This document shows positions 1 to 8,442 of a DNA stretch of 50,651 nucleotides, piece after piece. A program made the position numbers and the translations under genes. A model generated the notes under the pieces. It was not told where the DNA came from. It saw only the letters and a program-made list of their open reading frames with translations, and did not search any database. Within the stretch, counting starts at the first letter, position 1. Each line of letters begins with the position of its first letter. Source of the stretch: Thiocapsa imhoffii. GTDB taxonomy: Bacteria; Pseudomonadota; Gammaproteobacteria; Chromatiales; Chromatiaceae. The stretch covers positions 1 to 50,651 of the forward strand of contig NZ_NRSD01000028.1 of assembly GCF_016583985.1 (NCBI RefSeq), in the 5' to 3' direction.

Positions 1-580
1 TCTCTGGGGGAGGAGAGGGTGTGTGGGGCGGTGTCGGCAGCTGTGGTGTCGAGGACGTTCCACAACTCGAATCCCGACAAGTCGCAGGCAAATAGCGTGC
101 TTCGAGATCAGGGCTGGAGCAACACCAGTTGATGGCGCCGCCTTGGACTTGAGCGGCGAGGACGACATGCCGGCCATTGAGTTGGGGGACCCTGTCGTTG
201 AAGCGCACCCAGATCTCCCCCTCGTTCTGGACCTCGGTTTGCGCGACGTACTTCCCGTTGATGTTGGATGCCTCGGTCAACCGCGCCGCCTCGTTGGATG
301 AGGGCAGGGCGCCCGTGAAGGCGAAGGTCTCGACCACCGCGATCTTGGCCGCGGAGGCGAACAGGAGTCCCTCGCTAACCTTGCTGCGGACCGTGTAGTC
401 CTGATAGGCGGGCAACGCGATGGCGGCAAGGATGCCGATCACCGCCACCACGATCATCAATTCGATCAAGGTGAAGGCCCGCTCGCGCCGGGGCGCTCGC
501 CGGCCAGGCTGTCGATGGCTGGGTTCTCGATAGACGAAGCCGCCGTTCCGCTGAGTCCTGTTCACGCCTTCAGTCATCAT
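1..580 (-). CDS. Type IV pilin / PilA-like major pilin (partial, runs off left edge)
   Basis: The reverse strand from 580 stays open to the window edge (193 codons, no stop). After a 37-residue Arg-rich leader comes the prepilin signature A/FTLIELMIVVAVIGILAA, with Glu at mature position 5 and the PAYQDYTVRSKV continuation typical of type IV pilins. This predicts PilD cleavage and assembly into a pilus fibre. The start at 580 has GGAG at 585-588. Its ATG overlaps the TGA of an EAL-domain relic. A Cys pair (WCCSS) and further cysteines lie in the C-terminal half, where pilins carry their disulfide loop. The leader is longer than usual, so a later start is possible. A Pro-rich stretch follows near the window edge, and the C-terminus is not visible. 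Confidence 0.85.
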   Translation of the reverse strand, partial: MMTEGVNRTQRNGGFVYREPSHRQPGRRAPRRERAFTLIELMIVVAVIGILAAIALPAYQDYTVRSKVSEGLLFASAAKIAVVETFAFTGALPSSNEAARLTEASNINGKYVAQTEVQNEGEIWVRFNDRVPQLNGRHVVLAAQVQGGAINWCCSSPDLEARYLPATCRDSSCGTSSTPQLPTPPHTPSPPPE

Positions 581-783
581 GTGATCTCCAACGGATGCCA
601 TTCCTTGAATCCACACCGATCAGCGTTTGGATCGGTTGTCTCGATGTCGGCGATCGCGCCATCGTTTGAATCCTCAAGAACTCCGATGATACGGCCTAGC
701 GTGTCGAACTGCGATTGATCGTGAAGGACAAGCTGGCCCTCCTGGATGGCGATACGCAGCTTCTTCTCAAGCGCGGAGCGTTG
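577..783 (-). pseudogene. EAL phosphodiesterase domain relic, frameshifted off the GGDEF gene
   Basis: Just past the stop of the GGDEF gene, another frame reads QRSALEKKLRIAIQEGQLVL followed by HDQSQFDTLGRIIGV. This is the normal GGDEF-EAL linker and first strand of an EAL domain (canonical LRRAL..GEL.LHYQPQ.D..TGRI.G). The homology ends after about 35 residues. The EAL, DDFG and other catalytic motifs are absent, and the frame stops at 577-579 inside the pilin start codon. One extra base near 781-786 would explain the frame change. The ancestor was probably a GGDEF-EAL protein that lost its phosphodiesterase half by deletion or replacement. Confidence 0.65.
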
Positions 784-2773
784 GGTTGACGCTCGCCTGC
801 ATTCTAGGCTCGTAGAAATGCAGGCGATTACGCCCGGCGGACTTGGCCTGGTACATGGCCAGATCGGCGTGTTTTAGGATGTCTTGGGTAGTCGGCGGCT
901 CATGGTCGAACATGGCGATCCCGAGGCTGGGGGTGCTGTTGTACTCGGTGCCTGCGAGCAGGTAGGGCATCCCCAAGGCGGCGACGATCTTCTCGCCAAT
1001 CCCTTCGGCTTGCGCAGCGGCTTGGGCCGGATCCGCGCCGAGATCATGCAGTAGAACAACGAACTCATCCCCGCCGAGTCGCGCGACACTGTCACTCTCG
1101 CGCACCGTCAGGTTCAGCCGTCGTGCGACCTCCTCCAAGAGCAGATCGCCGATCTGGTGACCGCGGGTATCGTTGAGCTGCTTGAAGTGGTCCAGGTCGA
1201 TGAAGATGAGTGCGCCGTGCTTGCCCGTGCGTGCCGCGGCAGCCAGCGTCTGATTCAGCCGCTCGAGTAGCAGCCGGCGATTCGCCAGACCAGTTAAAGG
1301 GTCATAGAAGGCAAGCCGGCGAATCGCTGCCTCGTCCGCTTTGCGTTGGCTGATGTCCGTTAGGGTGCCGACATAGTGGGTCACAAGCCCGAGATCGTCG
1401 CGCACCTCCGTGACGGTCAGCCACTCCGGAAAGGTCTCGCCGTTCTTGCGCCGATTCCAGATCTCGCCCTCCCAGTGCCCTTGGTGTTCGATGCGCGCCC
1501 ACATCTGCGCAAAGAAATCCGGGTCGTGCCGAGCCGAGCACAGCAGCCTCGGGGTTTTGCCGACGCACTCCTCGGCCGTGTAGCCGGTGGACCGTGTGAA
1601 GGCCGCGTTGACCCGCAGGATGTGCTCGTGCGCATCGGTGACCAGCATTCCCTCTTGTGCTTCGAAGGCGATTGCGGCGATGCGCAGCTCCGCTTCGGCT
1701 TCCTTGCGCGCCGTAATATCCTGCGCGATGCCGCGCACGGTCAGAATCTCGCCCTGGTTGTTGCGGATCACCTCGCCCACGGCATGCACCTGCCGCACGA
1801 CACCATCGACCGGGCGGATGATCTGATGCTCGATGTCGTAAGAGTCATGTCCGTCCAAGGCTGCGTTTAAGGCGCCTTGCACCGCATCGCGATCCGCTAT
1901 CGGGACGAGCGTCATCATCTCCTCGGAGGACTGCGGGACTTGCTCATCGATCCCGTGGATCGTCTTCCAGCCCGCGGAGTGTGTCCAGCGATCTTCGGCG
2001 ACATCCCACTCCCAGGAGCCGATGTTTGCGATCTGTTCGGCCTGCTCGAGAAGACGCCGCTCTCGCTCCAAGACCTCCTCGACCGACTTGCGCTCGGTGA
2101 TGTCTTCGACGGTGCCGACGGCGCGCAGCGCCCGCCCGTCGCTGTCGAATTCGAGAACCGCCCGTTGGCGCAGCCAGCGCTGTTTGCCGTCGACAAGGGT
2201 GCGGTGCTCCACGTCGTAGGGCTCGCCCCGCAGCGCCATTTGCCAGGCCGTCTCAACCGTTGCGCGGTCGAGTGGATGAACCCTCTCCAGAATAGCGTCA
2301 AGGCTGACGGGCGTGTCGGGCGGCACGCCGATGATCTGGCTGGCGACGGCCGAAGTGGTTGCCCAGTTTGACTGGATATCGAAATCCCAGCTCCCAACCT
2401 GCGCGATCTCCTCCGCGCGCTCCAGGTCAGCCGCGCGCGCACGAAGCTTGGCTGTGCGTTCGGCGACCTTCATCGCCAGCCGCGCCTTCTGGGTGCGTGC
2501 ATTGGCGAGCAGCTTTGCCAGCGTCGCCAACAGGAGGCTGAAAAGCAGACCGAGGAACAGACCCATGCCAATCCGGACACCGAACCCGAGCGGATCATCC
2601 CAGCCGTCGATCGGGCTGAGGTTGAGAGTCCAGGTGGCGTTCGGCATCTCGAGCTGCCCATCCCACGGGGGGATCTGCTCGACGACTCCGGCCGAGACGT
2701 CAAGCGCGCCGAGGAGGGTCGCGAGTGTGATGATCAAGGGCGGCATCAACTGTCGTGTACCGCGATATCGCAT
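767..2773 (-). CDS. PAS/PAC sensor diguanylate cyclase (CHASE remnant, TM, 3 PAS, GGDEF)
   Basis: A 668-residue membrane signalling protein predicted to make c-di-GMP. An N-terminal segment resembling the end of a CHASE sensor domain (TWTLNLSPIDGWDDPLGFG) leads into one strong transmembrane helix (GMGLFLGLLFSLLLATLAKLL). A coiled region and three PAS/PAC units follow, each ending in the typical DITERK/DITARK/DISQRK motif. The GGDEF domain has an intact LGGDEF active site and a product-inhibition I-site (RESD, five residues upstream). The start at 2773 is chosen because GGAG lies just upstream; a longer frame to 2986 only overlaps apbE antisense to nothing useful. The protein ends early: the expected EAL domain survives only as an out-of-frame fragment. 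It should be a pure cyclase. The truncated CHASE module makes ligand sensing by that domain doubtful. Confidence 0.88.
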   Translation of the reverse strand: MRYRGTRQLMPPLIITLATLLGALDVSAGVVEQIPPWDGQLEMPNATWTLNLSPIDGWDDPLGFGVRIGMGLFLGLLFSLLLATLAKLLANARTQKARLAMKVAERTAKLRARAADLERAEEIAQVGSWDFDIQSNWATTSAVASQIIGVPPDTPVSLDAILERVHPLDRATVETAWQMALRGEPYDVEHRTLVDGKQRWLRQRAVLEFDSDGRALRAVGTVEDITERKSVEEVLERERRLLEQAEQIANIGSWEWDVAEDRWTHSAGWKTIHGIDEQVPQSSEEMMTLVPIADRDAVQGALNAALDGHDSYDIEHQIIRPVDGVVRQVHAVGEVIRNNQGEILTVRGIAQDITARKEAEAELRIAAIAFEAQEGMLVTDAHEHILRVNAAFTRSTGYTAEECVGKTPRLLCSARHDPDFFAQMWARIEHQGHWEGEIWNRRKNGETFPEWLTVTEVRDDLGLVTHYVGTLTDISQRKADEAAIRRLAFYDPLTGLANRRLLLERLNQTLAAAARTGKHGALIFIDLDHFKQLNDTRGHQIGDLLLEEVARRLNLTVRESDSVARLGGDEFVVLLHDLGADPAQAAAQAEGIGEKIVAALGMPYLLAGTEYNSTPSLGIAMFDHEPPTTQDILKHADLAMYQAKSAGRNRLHFYEPRMQASVNPTLRA

Positions 2774-2831
2774 AGGTCTCCGCCAATCTGATGTCGTGCC
2801 TGAACAACGCCCGCAGCGGTTACGGCCGTGA

Positions 2832-3884
2832 TTAAGGTCCTGTCGTACGGGCATCGAACATGGAGGTTGCTCGATGGGTGAACTGATCGTCGTCGCGGCG
2901 GATGAAGAAGGCGGCAAGCCCCTCGGATTCCGCGATGGCGAAGCCCTGCTCGGGTCCCAGCACCAAGAGTGCCGTCGCCCAGGCATCCGCGTTGGCGCAG
3001 TCCTCGCTGATCACCGTGACCGAGGCGAGTTCGTGTTCGACCGGCCGCCCCGTCGTCGGGTCGATTGTGTGGGAGTAGATCTGGCCGTCTTCACGATGGA
3101 AGTTCCGATAGTCACCCGAGGTCGCCATGGCCGCATCCTCGAGCGCGACGATACGATCGATGCCACGACCATCGGTCTGCGGGCGCTCGATCGCCACCCG
3201 CCAAGGTCGTTCGCCGGGTTTCCGACCCTTCGCACGCAATTCGCCGCCAATCTCGACGAGATAGGCTGTAGCGCCGACCTCGTCGAGGATTGCTGCGATG
3301 CGATCGACGCCATAGCCTTTCGCGATCCCGGAGAGGTCGACAAACAACTCCGGGTGCGTCTTGCGCAATGCCGGGGGATCCGCGCGTGTTGTCAGACGAT
3401 CGGAGCCCACTCGCTCGCGGGCGTGCGCGATCGCCGCCGCGTCCGGAACGCGGAAGCTCTGGAACTCGGGGCCGAATCCCCAAAGATTCACCAAGGGTCC
3501 GACCGTGACATCAAAAGCCCCCGCACTGCGTTCATGGATGCGTTGCGCCTTCGCGATCAAGGCGACTACCTCCGGCTCGCTCGCAAACCAGTCCGTTGAG
3601 CGACTGGCGTTGAAGCGTGATAGGGCCGAGTCCGGACGATAGGTCGACATCAGATCATTCACGCGTTCGAGCTCCGCGTCGATCCGCTGCTGCAAGGCCT
3701 CGGCGGTGAGGGTCGGGGGCAGCGCGATCAGCTTCACGCTATAGAAGGTCCCCATGGTCGCGCCGCGCAGTTCGAGGACGCTGTCTCGATCCTGGCCGCA
3801 GCCACTTAGGAGGATCAGCAACAGCAGGAGCAGCAGCCATGACAGCGAGGATGTGAGACGGAATGCAGGATGGGCGTGGTTCAT
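2832..3884 (-). CDS. apbE: FAD:protein FMN transferase, lipoprotein
   Basis: ApbE family, 350 residues, the usual length. These enzymes attach FMN covalently to Thr/Ser of target flavoproteins such as NqrB/C and RnfD/G, on the periplasmic side of the inner membrane. A type II signal peptide is visible (MNHAHPAF..SSLSWLLLLLLLILLSGC) with lipobox LSGC. Then come the family motifs RGATMGTFYSVK, the YRPDSALSRFN region, VDLSGIAKGYGVD and the conserved late motif YSHTIDPTTGRPV. The start at 3884 is picked for the signal peptide. No strong ribosome binding site is seen, and a GGGTA-GAG-TACCC inverted repeat sits immediately upstream. The gene lies between ruvB and the cyclase; no Nqr/Rnf genes are in view. 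Confidence 0.95.
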   Translation of the reverse strand: MNHAHPAFRLTSSLSWLLLLLLLILLSGCGQDRDSVLELRGATMGTFYSVKLIALPPTLTAEALQQRIDAELERVNDLMSTYRPDSALSRFNASRSTDWFASEPEVVALIAKAQRIHERSAGAFDVTVGPLVNLWGFGPEFQSFRVPDAAAIAHARERVGSDRLTTRADPPALRKTHPELFVDLSGIAKGYGVDRIAAILDEVGATAYLVEIGGELRAKGRKPGERPWRVAIERPQTDGRGIDRIVALEDAAMATSGDYRNFHREDGQIYSHTIDPTTGRPVEHELASVTVISEDCANADAWATALLVLGPEQGFAIAESEGLAAFFIRRDDDQFTHRATSMFDARTTGP

Positions 3885-4041
3885 GATGGGTACTCTACCC
3901 AAGGGCGACCCTGAGTCAATCGAGCCGTGCTTGTGATCGGCAACAAGACCAGATCCACCACGATGGACAGCATGCGATGCCATTCGGGCGATCATGACTC
4001 GGCTCCCGGGATGGCACTGGTGCCGCTCGCATCGTGATGGA

Positions 4042-5136
4042 TTAGCCCCCCGAGTCCCGCTCTGCTGAATCCTCATCGGGGTCTGCTACCGCCGCCGGGT
4101 CGAAGAGGTCGGGTATCAAGGCCGGCTCCCGGCGCTGCGGCGGTTTGAGTCCAAGGTGTAGATAGGCCGCCTGCGTGGCTACCCGTCCGCGCGGCGTGCG
4201 CATCAAGAACCCTTGTTGAATCAGAAAAGGCTCCAGCACGTCCTCGATGGTGCCGCGCTCTTCACCAATCGCCGCGGCGAGACTCTCGACACCCACCGGC
4301 CCGCCGTCGAATTTGTTGATGACGGCATCGAGCAGCCGCCGATCCATCTGATCGAATCCCTGGTGGTCGACCTTGAGCAGATCGAGGGCTAGATCGGCGA
4401 CCTCCGCCGTGATGCGACCCTGCGCCCGCACCTGCGCATAATCACGCACGCGCCGCAGCAGGCGATTGGCGATGCGGGGTGTTCCGCGTGAGCGTCTGGC
4501 AATCTCGGCCGCGCCTGCGGGTTCGGTCTCGATGCCCAGGATGCCTGCCGAGCGGCGGACGATCCAGGCGAGATCCTCGGCCCCGTAGTATTCGAGCCGT
4601 TGGACGATCCCAAAGCGGTCACGCAGGGGGGAGGTCAAGAGCCCGGCGCGAGTGGTTGCGCCGACCAGGGTGAAGGCGGGAAGATCGAGCTTGATCGAGC
4701 GCGCGGCCGGACCCTCGCCGATCATGATGTCGAGTTGATAGTCCTCCATCGCGGGGTAGAGCACCTCCTCGATGACGGGACTGAGCCGATGGATCTCATC
4801 GACGAAGAGCACGTCGCCGGCGTCGAGGTTGGTCAAGATGGCCGCGAGATCGCCTGGCTTCTCGATCACCGGCCCCGAGGTCTGGCGCAGATTCACCTGC
4901 ATCTCGTGCGCGATGATGTGCGCGAGCGTTGTCTTGCCGAGCCCCGGCGGCCCGAAGATGAGCACATGGTCGAGGGCCTCGCGCCGCGCTCGCGCCGCGC
5001 CGATGAAAATCTCCATCTGATCCCGCACCACGGGCTGTCCGACATAGTCCGCGAGCTTGCGCGGACGAATCGCACGGTCGAACGCCGGTTCGTCACGGCC
5101 GGGTTCTGGGGTGATGAGGCGTTCGGGCTTGGTCAT
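4042..5136 (-). CDS. ruvB: Holliday junction branch-migration ATPase RuvB
   Basis: A 364-residue AAA+ motor that drives branch migration of Holliday junctions with RuvA. Walker A is GPPGLGKTT, Walker B is LFVDEIHRL, sensor 1 is VGATTRAG, and the arginine-finger region SPLRDRFG is present. The C-terminal winged helix contains the QGFLMRTPRGR motif. The usual ruvC-ruvA partners are not upstream: a glcD-like gene ends 11 bases before the ruvB start instead, so ruvAC must lie elsewhere. The sequence appears complete and conserved. Confidence 0.98.
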   Translation of the reverse strand: MTKPERLITPEPGRDEPAFDRAIRPRKLADYVGQPVVRDQMEIFIGAARARREALDHVLIFGPPGLGKTTLAHIIAHEMQVNLRQTSGPVIEKPGDLAAILTNLDAGDVLFVDEIHRLSPVIEEVLYPAMEDYQLDIMIGEGPAARSIKLDLPAFTLVGATTRAGLLTSPLRDRFGIVQRLEYYGAEDLAWIVRRSAGILGIETEPAGAAEIARRSRGTPRIANRLLRRVRDYAQVRAQGRITAEVADLALDLLKVDHQGFDQMDRRLLDAVINKFDGGPVGVESLAAAIGEERGTIEDVLEPFLIQQGFLMRTPRGRVATQAAYLHLGLKPPQRREPALIPDLFDPAAVADPDEDSAERDSGG

Positions 5137-5147
5137 GGGGGCGCTGG

Positions 5148-6638
5148 TCAGTGTGAATGCACCTGTTTGGTTTGGCCGGGAAGCTGGCGATATTCCGAGC
5201 AGCGTTTCGGAGTCGGGATGCCCTTACCCGGATTCAACAATCCGTGCGGATCGAAAGCGGATTTGATGGCGTGGAATTGACGCAACTCCTCGGGACTGAA
5301 TTGCACGCACATCTGGTTGATCTTCTCGATGCCCACGCCGTGCTCACCCGTGATGGTTCCGCCGACCTCGACACACAACTCCAAGATGCGCCCCCCGAGT
5401 TCCTCGGTCCGCTCCAATTCACCCGGCTGGTTCGCATCGAACAGGATCAAGGGGTGCATGTTGCCATCGCCGGCATGGAAGACATTGGCGACCCGCAGTC
5501 CGTATTCCCGAGACAGTTCAGCGGTGCGACGCAACACCTCTGGCAGGGCGCGGCGGGGAATGGTGCCGTCCATGCAGTAGTAGTCAGGCGAGATGCGGCC
5601 GACCGCTGGAAATGCGGCTTTGCGTCCCTTCCAGAAGCGCATCCGCTCCGCATCGTCGCGTGAGATGCGTACCTCGGTCGCGCCGCTTTGCAGCAGTCGC
5701 TCACGCACTAACGCGATCTCTTCGCTGACCTCTTGAAGGGTGCCGTCAATCTCGCAGATCAGGATCGCCGCCGCGTCTGTTGGATAGCCGGCATGCACGA
5801 AATCCTCGGCGGCCTGAATTGCCGGCCCATCCATCATCTCCAGGCCGGCCGGAATGATCCCCGCCGCAATGATGTCGCCCACCGCCTGTCCGGCTTTCTC
5901 GACATCGTCATAGACGGCGAGGATCGCCTGCGCCCGCTCGGGAACCGGCAGCAACTTGACCGTGACCTCCACCGTCACCCCCAGCATGCCCTCGGAGCCG
6001 ATGTAGAGCGCGAGTAGATCATAGCCGGCGGAATCGAGCGCGGCGGAACCCAAGGTGACGAGTTCGCCCGTGACCGTCACGACCGTCACCGCCAACACAT
6101 TGTGCACCGTGAGTCCGTACTTCAAGCAATGCACACCACCGGAATTCTCCGCCACATTCCCGCCAATGGTGCAGGCGATCTGGCTCGATGGATCCGGGGC
6201 ATAGTAGAGACCATGCACCGATGCCGCTTCGCTGATGGCGAGGTTCCGCACGCCCGGTTCGACGCGTGCCGTGCGGGCGACCGGGTCGAGTTCGAGGATC
6301 CGGGTGAAGCGCGCCAGGCTCAGCAGCACGCCATCCCCGCGAGGCAAGGCCCCGCCCGACAGTCCCGTGCCCGCGCCGCGCGCCACCACCGGAACCTGAC
6401 GCGCATGGCAGAGCCGCATGATACGTTGCACATCCTCGACCGTTCGCGGTAGCACCACCAATAGCGGCAACTGGCGATAGGCCGAGAGCCCATCACACTC
6501 ATAAGGTTGAACCTCTTCGTGTTGCTCAAGCACCGCATCCGCGGGTAAAAACGCCCGCAACTCGCGAACGAGATCGGCGCGGGTCGCGCGGAGCACGGGA
6601 TCATCGAAATCGATCTGGGGCGGTTGGATCAGGCTCAT
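5148..6638 (-). CDS. glcD: FAD-linked oxidase, GlcD-like (glycolate/D-lactate dehydrogenase subunit)
   Basis: A 496-residue FAD-linked oxidase of the PCMH/VAO type. The FAD-binding segment contains the motifs VVARGAGTGLSGGALPRGDG, PGVRNLAIS and GGNVAENSGGVHC. The C-terminal oxidase half contains VFHAGDGNMHPLI and ITGEHGVGIEK. Length and motifs match GlcD, the catalytic subunit that oxidises glycolate to glyoxylate or D-lactate to pyruvate. The other subunits (GlcE, GlcF) are not adjacent, so the exact substrate is inferred. The start at MSLIQPPQ is the best homology start; the longer frame upstream has no family similarity. Confidence 0.92.
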   Translation of the reverse strand: MSLIQPPQIDFDDPVLRATRADLVRELRAFLPADAVLEQHEEVQPYECDGLSAYRQLPLLVVLPRTVEDVQRIMRLCHARQVPVVARGAGTGLSGGALPRGDGVLLSLARFTRILELDPVARTARVEPGVRNLAISEAASVHGLYYAPDPSSQIACTIGGNVAENSGGVHCLKYGLTVHNVLAVTVVTVTGELVTLGSAALDSAGYDLLALYIGSEGMLGVTVEVTVKLLPVPERAQAILAVYDDVEKAGQAVGDIIAAGIIPAGLEMMDGPAIQAAEDFVHAGYPTDAAAILICEIDGTLQEVSEEIALVRERLLQSGATEVRISRDDAERMRFWKGRKAAFPAVGRISPDYYCMDGTIPRRALPEVLRRTAELSREYGLRVANVFHAGDGNMHPLILFDANQPGELERTEELGGRILELCVEVGGTITGEHGVGIEKINQMCVQFSPEELRQFHAIKSAFDPHGLLNPGKGIPTPKRCSEYRQLPGQTKQVHSH

Positions 6639-6884
6639 GATGGGGACAGATCTCGAAGTCGAAGAGTCATTCCCGGAGCCTAGGGCCAGAGGGCTCCGGA
6701 GTAAACACTTCCTCATGAATGGCCGCCTCCTGTTCACGGTTCGACCTGAGGGTAGGAACAGCGAGGCGGGATAGGTTACTGCGGGTGTGCGGCTCGCGCA
6801 TTGAGTGCGACCGCCGCTTCGCTGTAGAATCGCCCCTCGGTCAGCACTCACAAGTGCGACCGCATCACTTCCGCGTCCCGCCTC

Positions 6885-6960
6885 GCTGGCGTAGCTCAGT
6901 TGGTAGAGCAGCTGATTTGTAATCAGCAGGTCGTCGGTTCGAATCCGTCCGCCAGCTCCA
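6885..6960 (+). tRNA. tRNA-Thr (anticodon TGU), CCA encoded
   Basis: A 76-base cloverleaf. The acceptor stem GCTGGCG/CGCCAGC closes perfectly, and the D-arm contains AGCTCAGTTGGTAGAGC. The anticodon stem GCTGA/TCAGC encloses loop TTTGTAA, giving anticodon TGT. The T-arm contains GGTTCGAATCC. The 3' end TCCA includes encoded CCA. The BREX locus begins about 290 bases downstream, so this tRNA marks the left border of the accessory region. No integrase or duplicated tRNA 3' end was found to prove site-specific integration. Confidence 0.97.
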
Positions 6961-7249
6961 ATAAAAACAAACTGTTGGATTGATCACCAGTTCCGTTCTC
7001 CTGGTCGAAATCGGCCTCGGGTAACGCTTCGGGTAACAATCCAGCAGCGTTTGACCTGTTTCGGACTTCCGCGTTGTGATGTGAGGGTGGACTTTGGTGA
7101 GGGCCTCGTGAGGTGACCGGTCTCAGGGAACGCGCTCCGGCTTGCCTATCGGGGTTTTCGCCGGGGCGGCAACAAGGGAGAGGAACCCAGCGACTCGGCA
7201 GGAGGCCAATCCGTGACATCGACAGCCATTGCGTCGGCCGGATGGGTGC
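6961..7249. other. Intergenic region between tRNA-Thr and brxA
   Basis: About 290 bases without a convincing gene. The one open frame on the minus strand runs into the tRNA (ending LADGFEPTTC) and is an antisense artefact. The BREX promoter presumably lies here, since brxA is the first gene of the run, but no clear -35/-10 pair could be picked by eye. Confidence 0.5.
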
Positions 7250-7858
7250 ATGACCCGCACGTCAAAGGACCGTTACAAGGCCAACTTCACCAAAGGCGGT
7301 CTGATGGTCCCGGAGAGCCGCATCGTTGCCGGTCTACTCCTTGAGGGCATCGACGCCGCGGGCTGGAAACAGGCCATCGAGATCGATAACGCCCTGGCAA
7401 AGCGATCGCGCACGACCGCCTCGACGAAGGCCGCGCTGATCCGCGCCCGGTTGCAGACCATGACCGAGGATCTGTGGCGCCTGGTTCGCGATGGCAGCAC
7501 GCCGGTGGCGACTCATGCGGTTTTCGCCGCGACCATCACCTACTCGCCTTTGATCGGCGACTTCCTTGACCTGGTCGTGCGCGATCTCTATCGGCGCTTC
7601 GAGAAGACCCTCAAGCCCCAGCACTGGGATCGCTACTTGGAGGACTGCCGGAGCCGCGAGCTCTTCATGCCCGAGTGGTCCGAAGGGACTCTGGCCAGCC
7701 TAAGAACGCGGGTGTTCGGCATGATGACCGAGGCCGGTTACCTGTCCGATTCACGAACACGCTTGCTGAAACCCGTGCGCCTTTCCCCGGAGGTTGCGCG
7801 GTACCTGAAGGAATCCGAGCGGAGCTACGCGCTCCGATGCATGGAGCTGACGGAATGA
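7250..7858 (+). CDS. brxA: BREX protein BrxA (DUF1819)
   Basis: A 202-residue BrxA-family protein, first gene of the type 1 BREX set. The opening YKANFTKGGLMVPESRIVAGLLL and the TYSPLIGDFLDLVVRDLYRR segment are characteristic. BrxA is a small winged-helix DNA-binding protein. The start at 7250 gives the usual length; a longer reading from 7229 is possible. Its TGA overlaps the brxB ATG (ATGA), so the two are translationally coupled. This is the only core BREX junction besides Uma2-pglZ that is free of heptamer-arm insertions. Confidence 0.93.
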   Translation: MTRTSKDRYKANFTKGGLMVPESRIVAGLLLEGIDAAGWKQAIEIDNALAKRSRTTASTKAALIRARLQTMTEDLWRLVRDGSTPVATHAVFAATITYSPLIGDFLDLVVRDLYRRFEKTLKPQHWDRYLEDCRSRELFMPEWSEGTLASLRTRVFGMMTEAGYLSDSRTRLLKPVRLSPEVARYLKESERSYALRCMELTE

Positions 7859-8442
7859 ATCACGATTTCAACGATCGGCTGAACCGGATCCTCGACCGGA
7901 TCACGGCGGACGACTTTCTCCACGGCAAGGGACTCGGCAACGAAATCCCCTTCTACGCCTTCGACTATCCCCCGGACCGGGAGTTGGAGGTGCGCGAGCA
8001 CATCGTCTTTCTCCTCGCACAGATCCCCAAACGTCGACCCGAGCTGCGCTTCGCTCACATCAACCTATTCGATCTGATCATCCGCCACCTCAAGCACCGC
8101 GGGTTTTACGAGAAGGCGCTGGATGTTCAGAAGATCAAGGGCGACGAAGCCCTGCTGAAAGCCCTCTCGGCGCCGCTGGAGTCCGGCAAGTTGGCGCAGG
8201 TCTTCACGGACGCGGTCAAGCCCGACGAACAGGATCTCGTGCTCGTCTCGGGGGTCGGCAGCGCCTATCCTCTGCTGCGCACCCACAACCTTCTCAACAA
8301 TCTCCACCACCGCATGGGCAGCACTCCGCTGGTGCTGTTCTACCCCGGGGTGTACGACGGGCAATCCCTGCGGCTGTTCGGTACGCTCGCCGATAAACCC
8401 TATTACCGCGCGTTTCGGTTAGTGGATAGTGGTGAGTGGTGA
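7855..8442 (+). CDS. brxB: BREX protein BrxB (DUF1788)
   Basis: A 195-residue BrxB-family protein. Family landmarks are LGNEIPFYAFDYPP, the FLLAQIPKRRPELRFAHINLFDL segment and the closing FYPGVYDGQSLRLFG..YYRAFRLV. The natural protein should end within a residue or two of RLV. Here the last five residues, DSGEW, and the TGA stop are read from the tandem heptamer array that begins at 8421, so an insertion has replaced the original stop. The core domain is intact, and the altered tail is probably tolerated. Confidence 0.93.
   Translation: MNHDFNDRLNRILDRITADDFLHGKGLGNEIPFYAFDYPPDRELEVREHIVFLLAQIPKRRPELRFAHINLFDLIIRHLKHRGFYEKALDVQKIKGDEALLKALSAPLESGKLAQVFTDAVKPDEQDLVLVSGVGSAYPLLRTHNLLNNLHHRMGSTPLVLFYPGVYDGQSLRLFGTLADKPYYRAFRLVDSGEW

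Noticed and set aside
1376..2831. Several long plus-strand frames opposite the GGDEF gene
   Set aside because: Antisense shadows in GC-rich DNA; the minus-strand frame carries clear domains.
6923..7219. Minus-strand protein ending LADGFEPTTC
   Set aside because: A common antisense artefact of tRNA genes.
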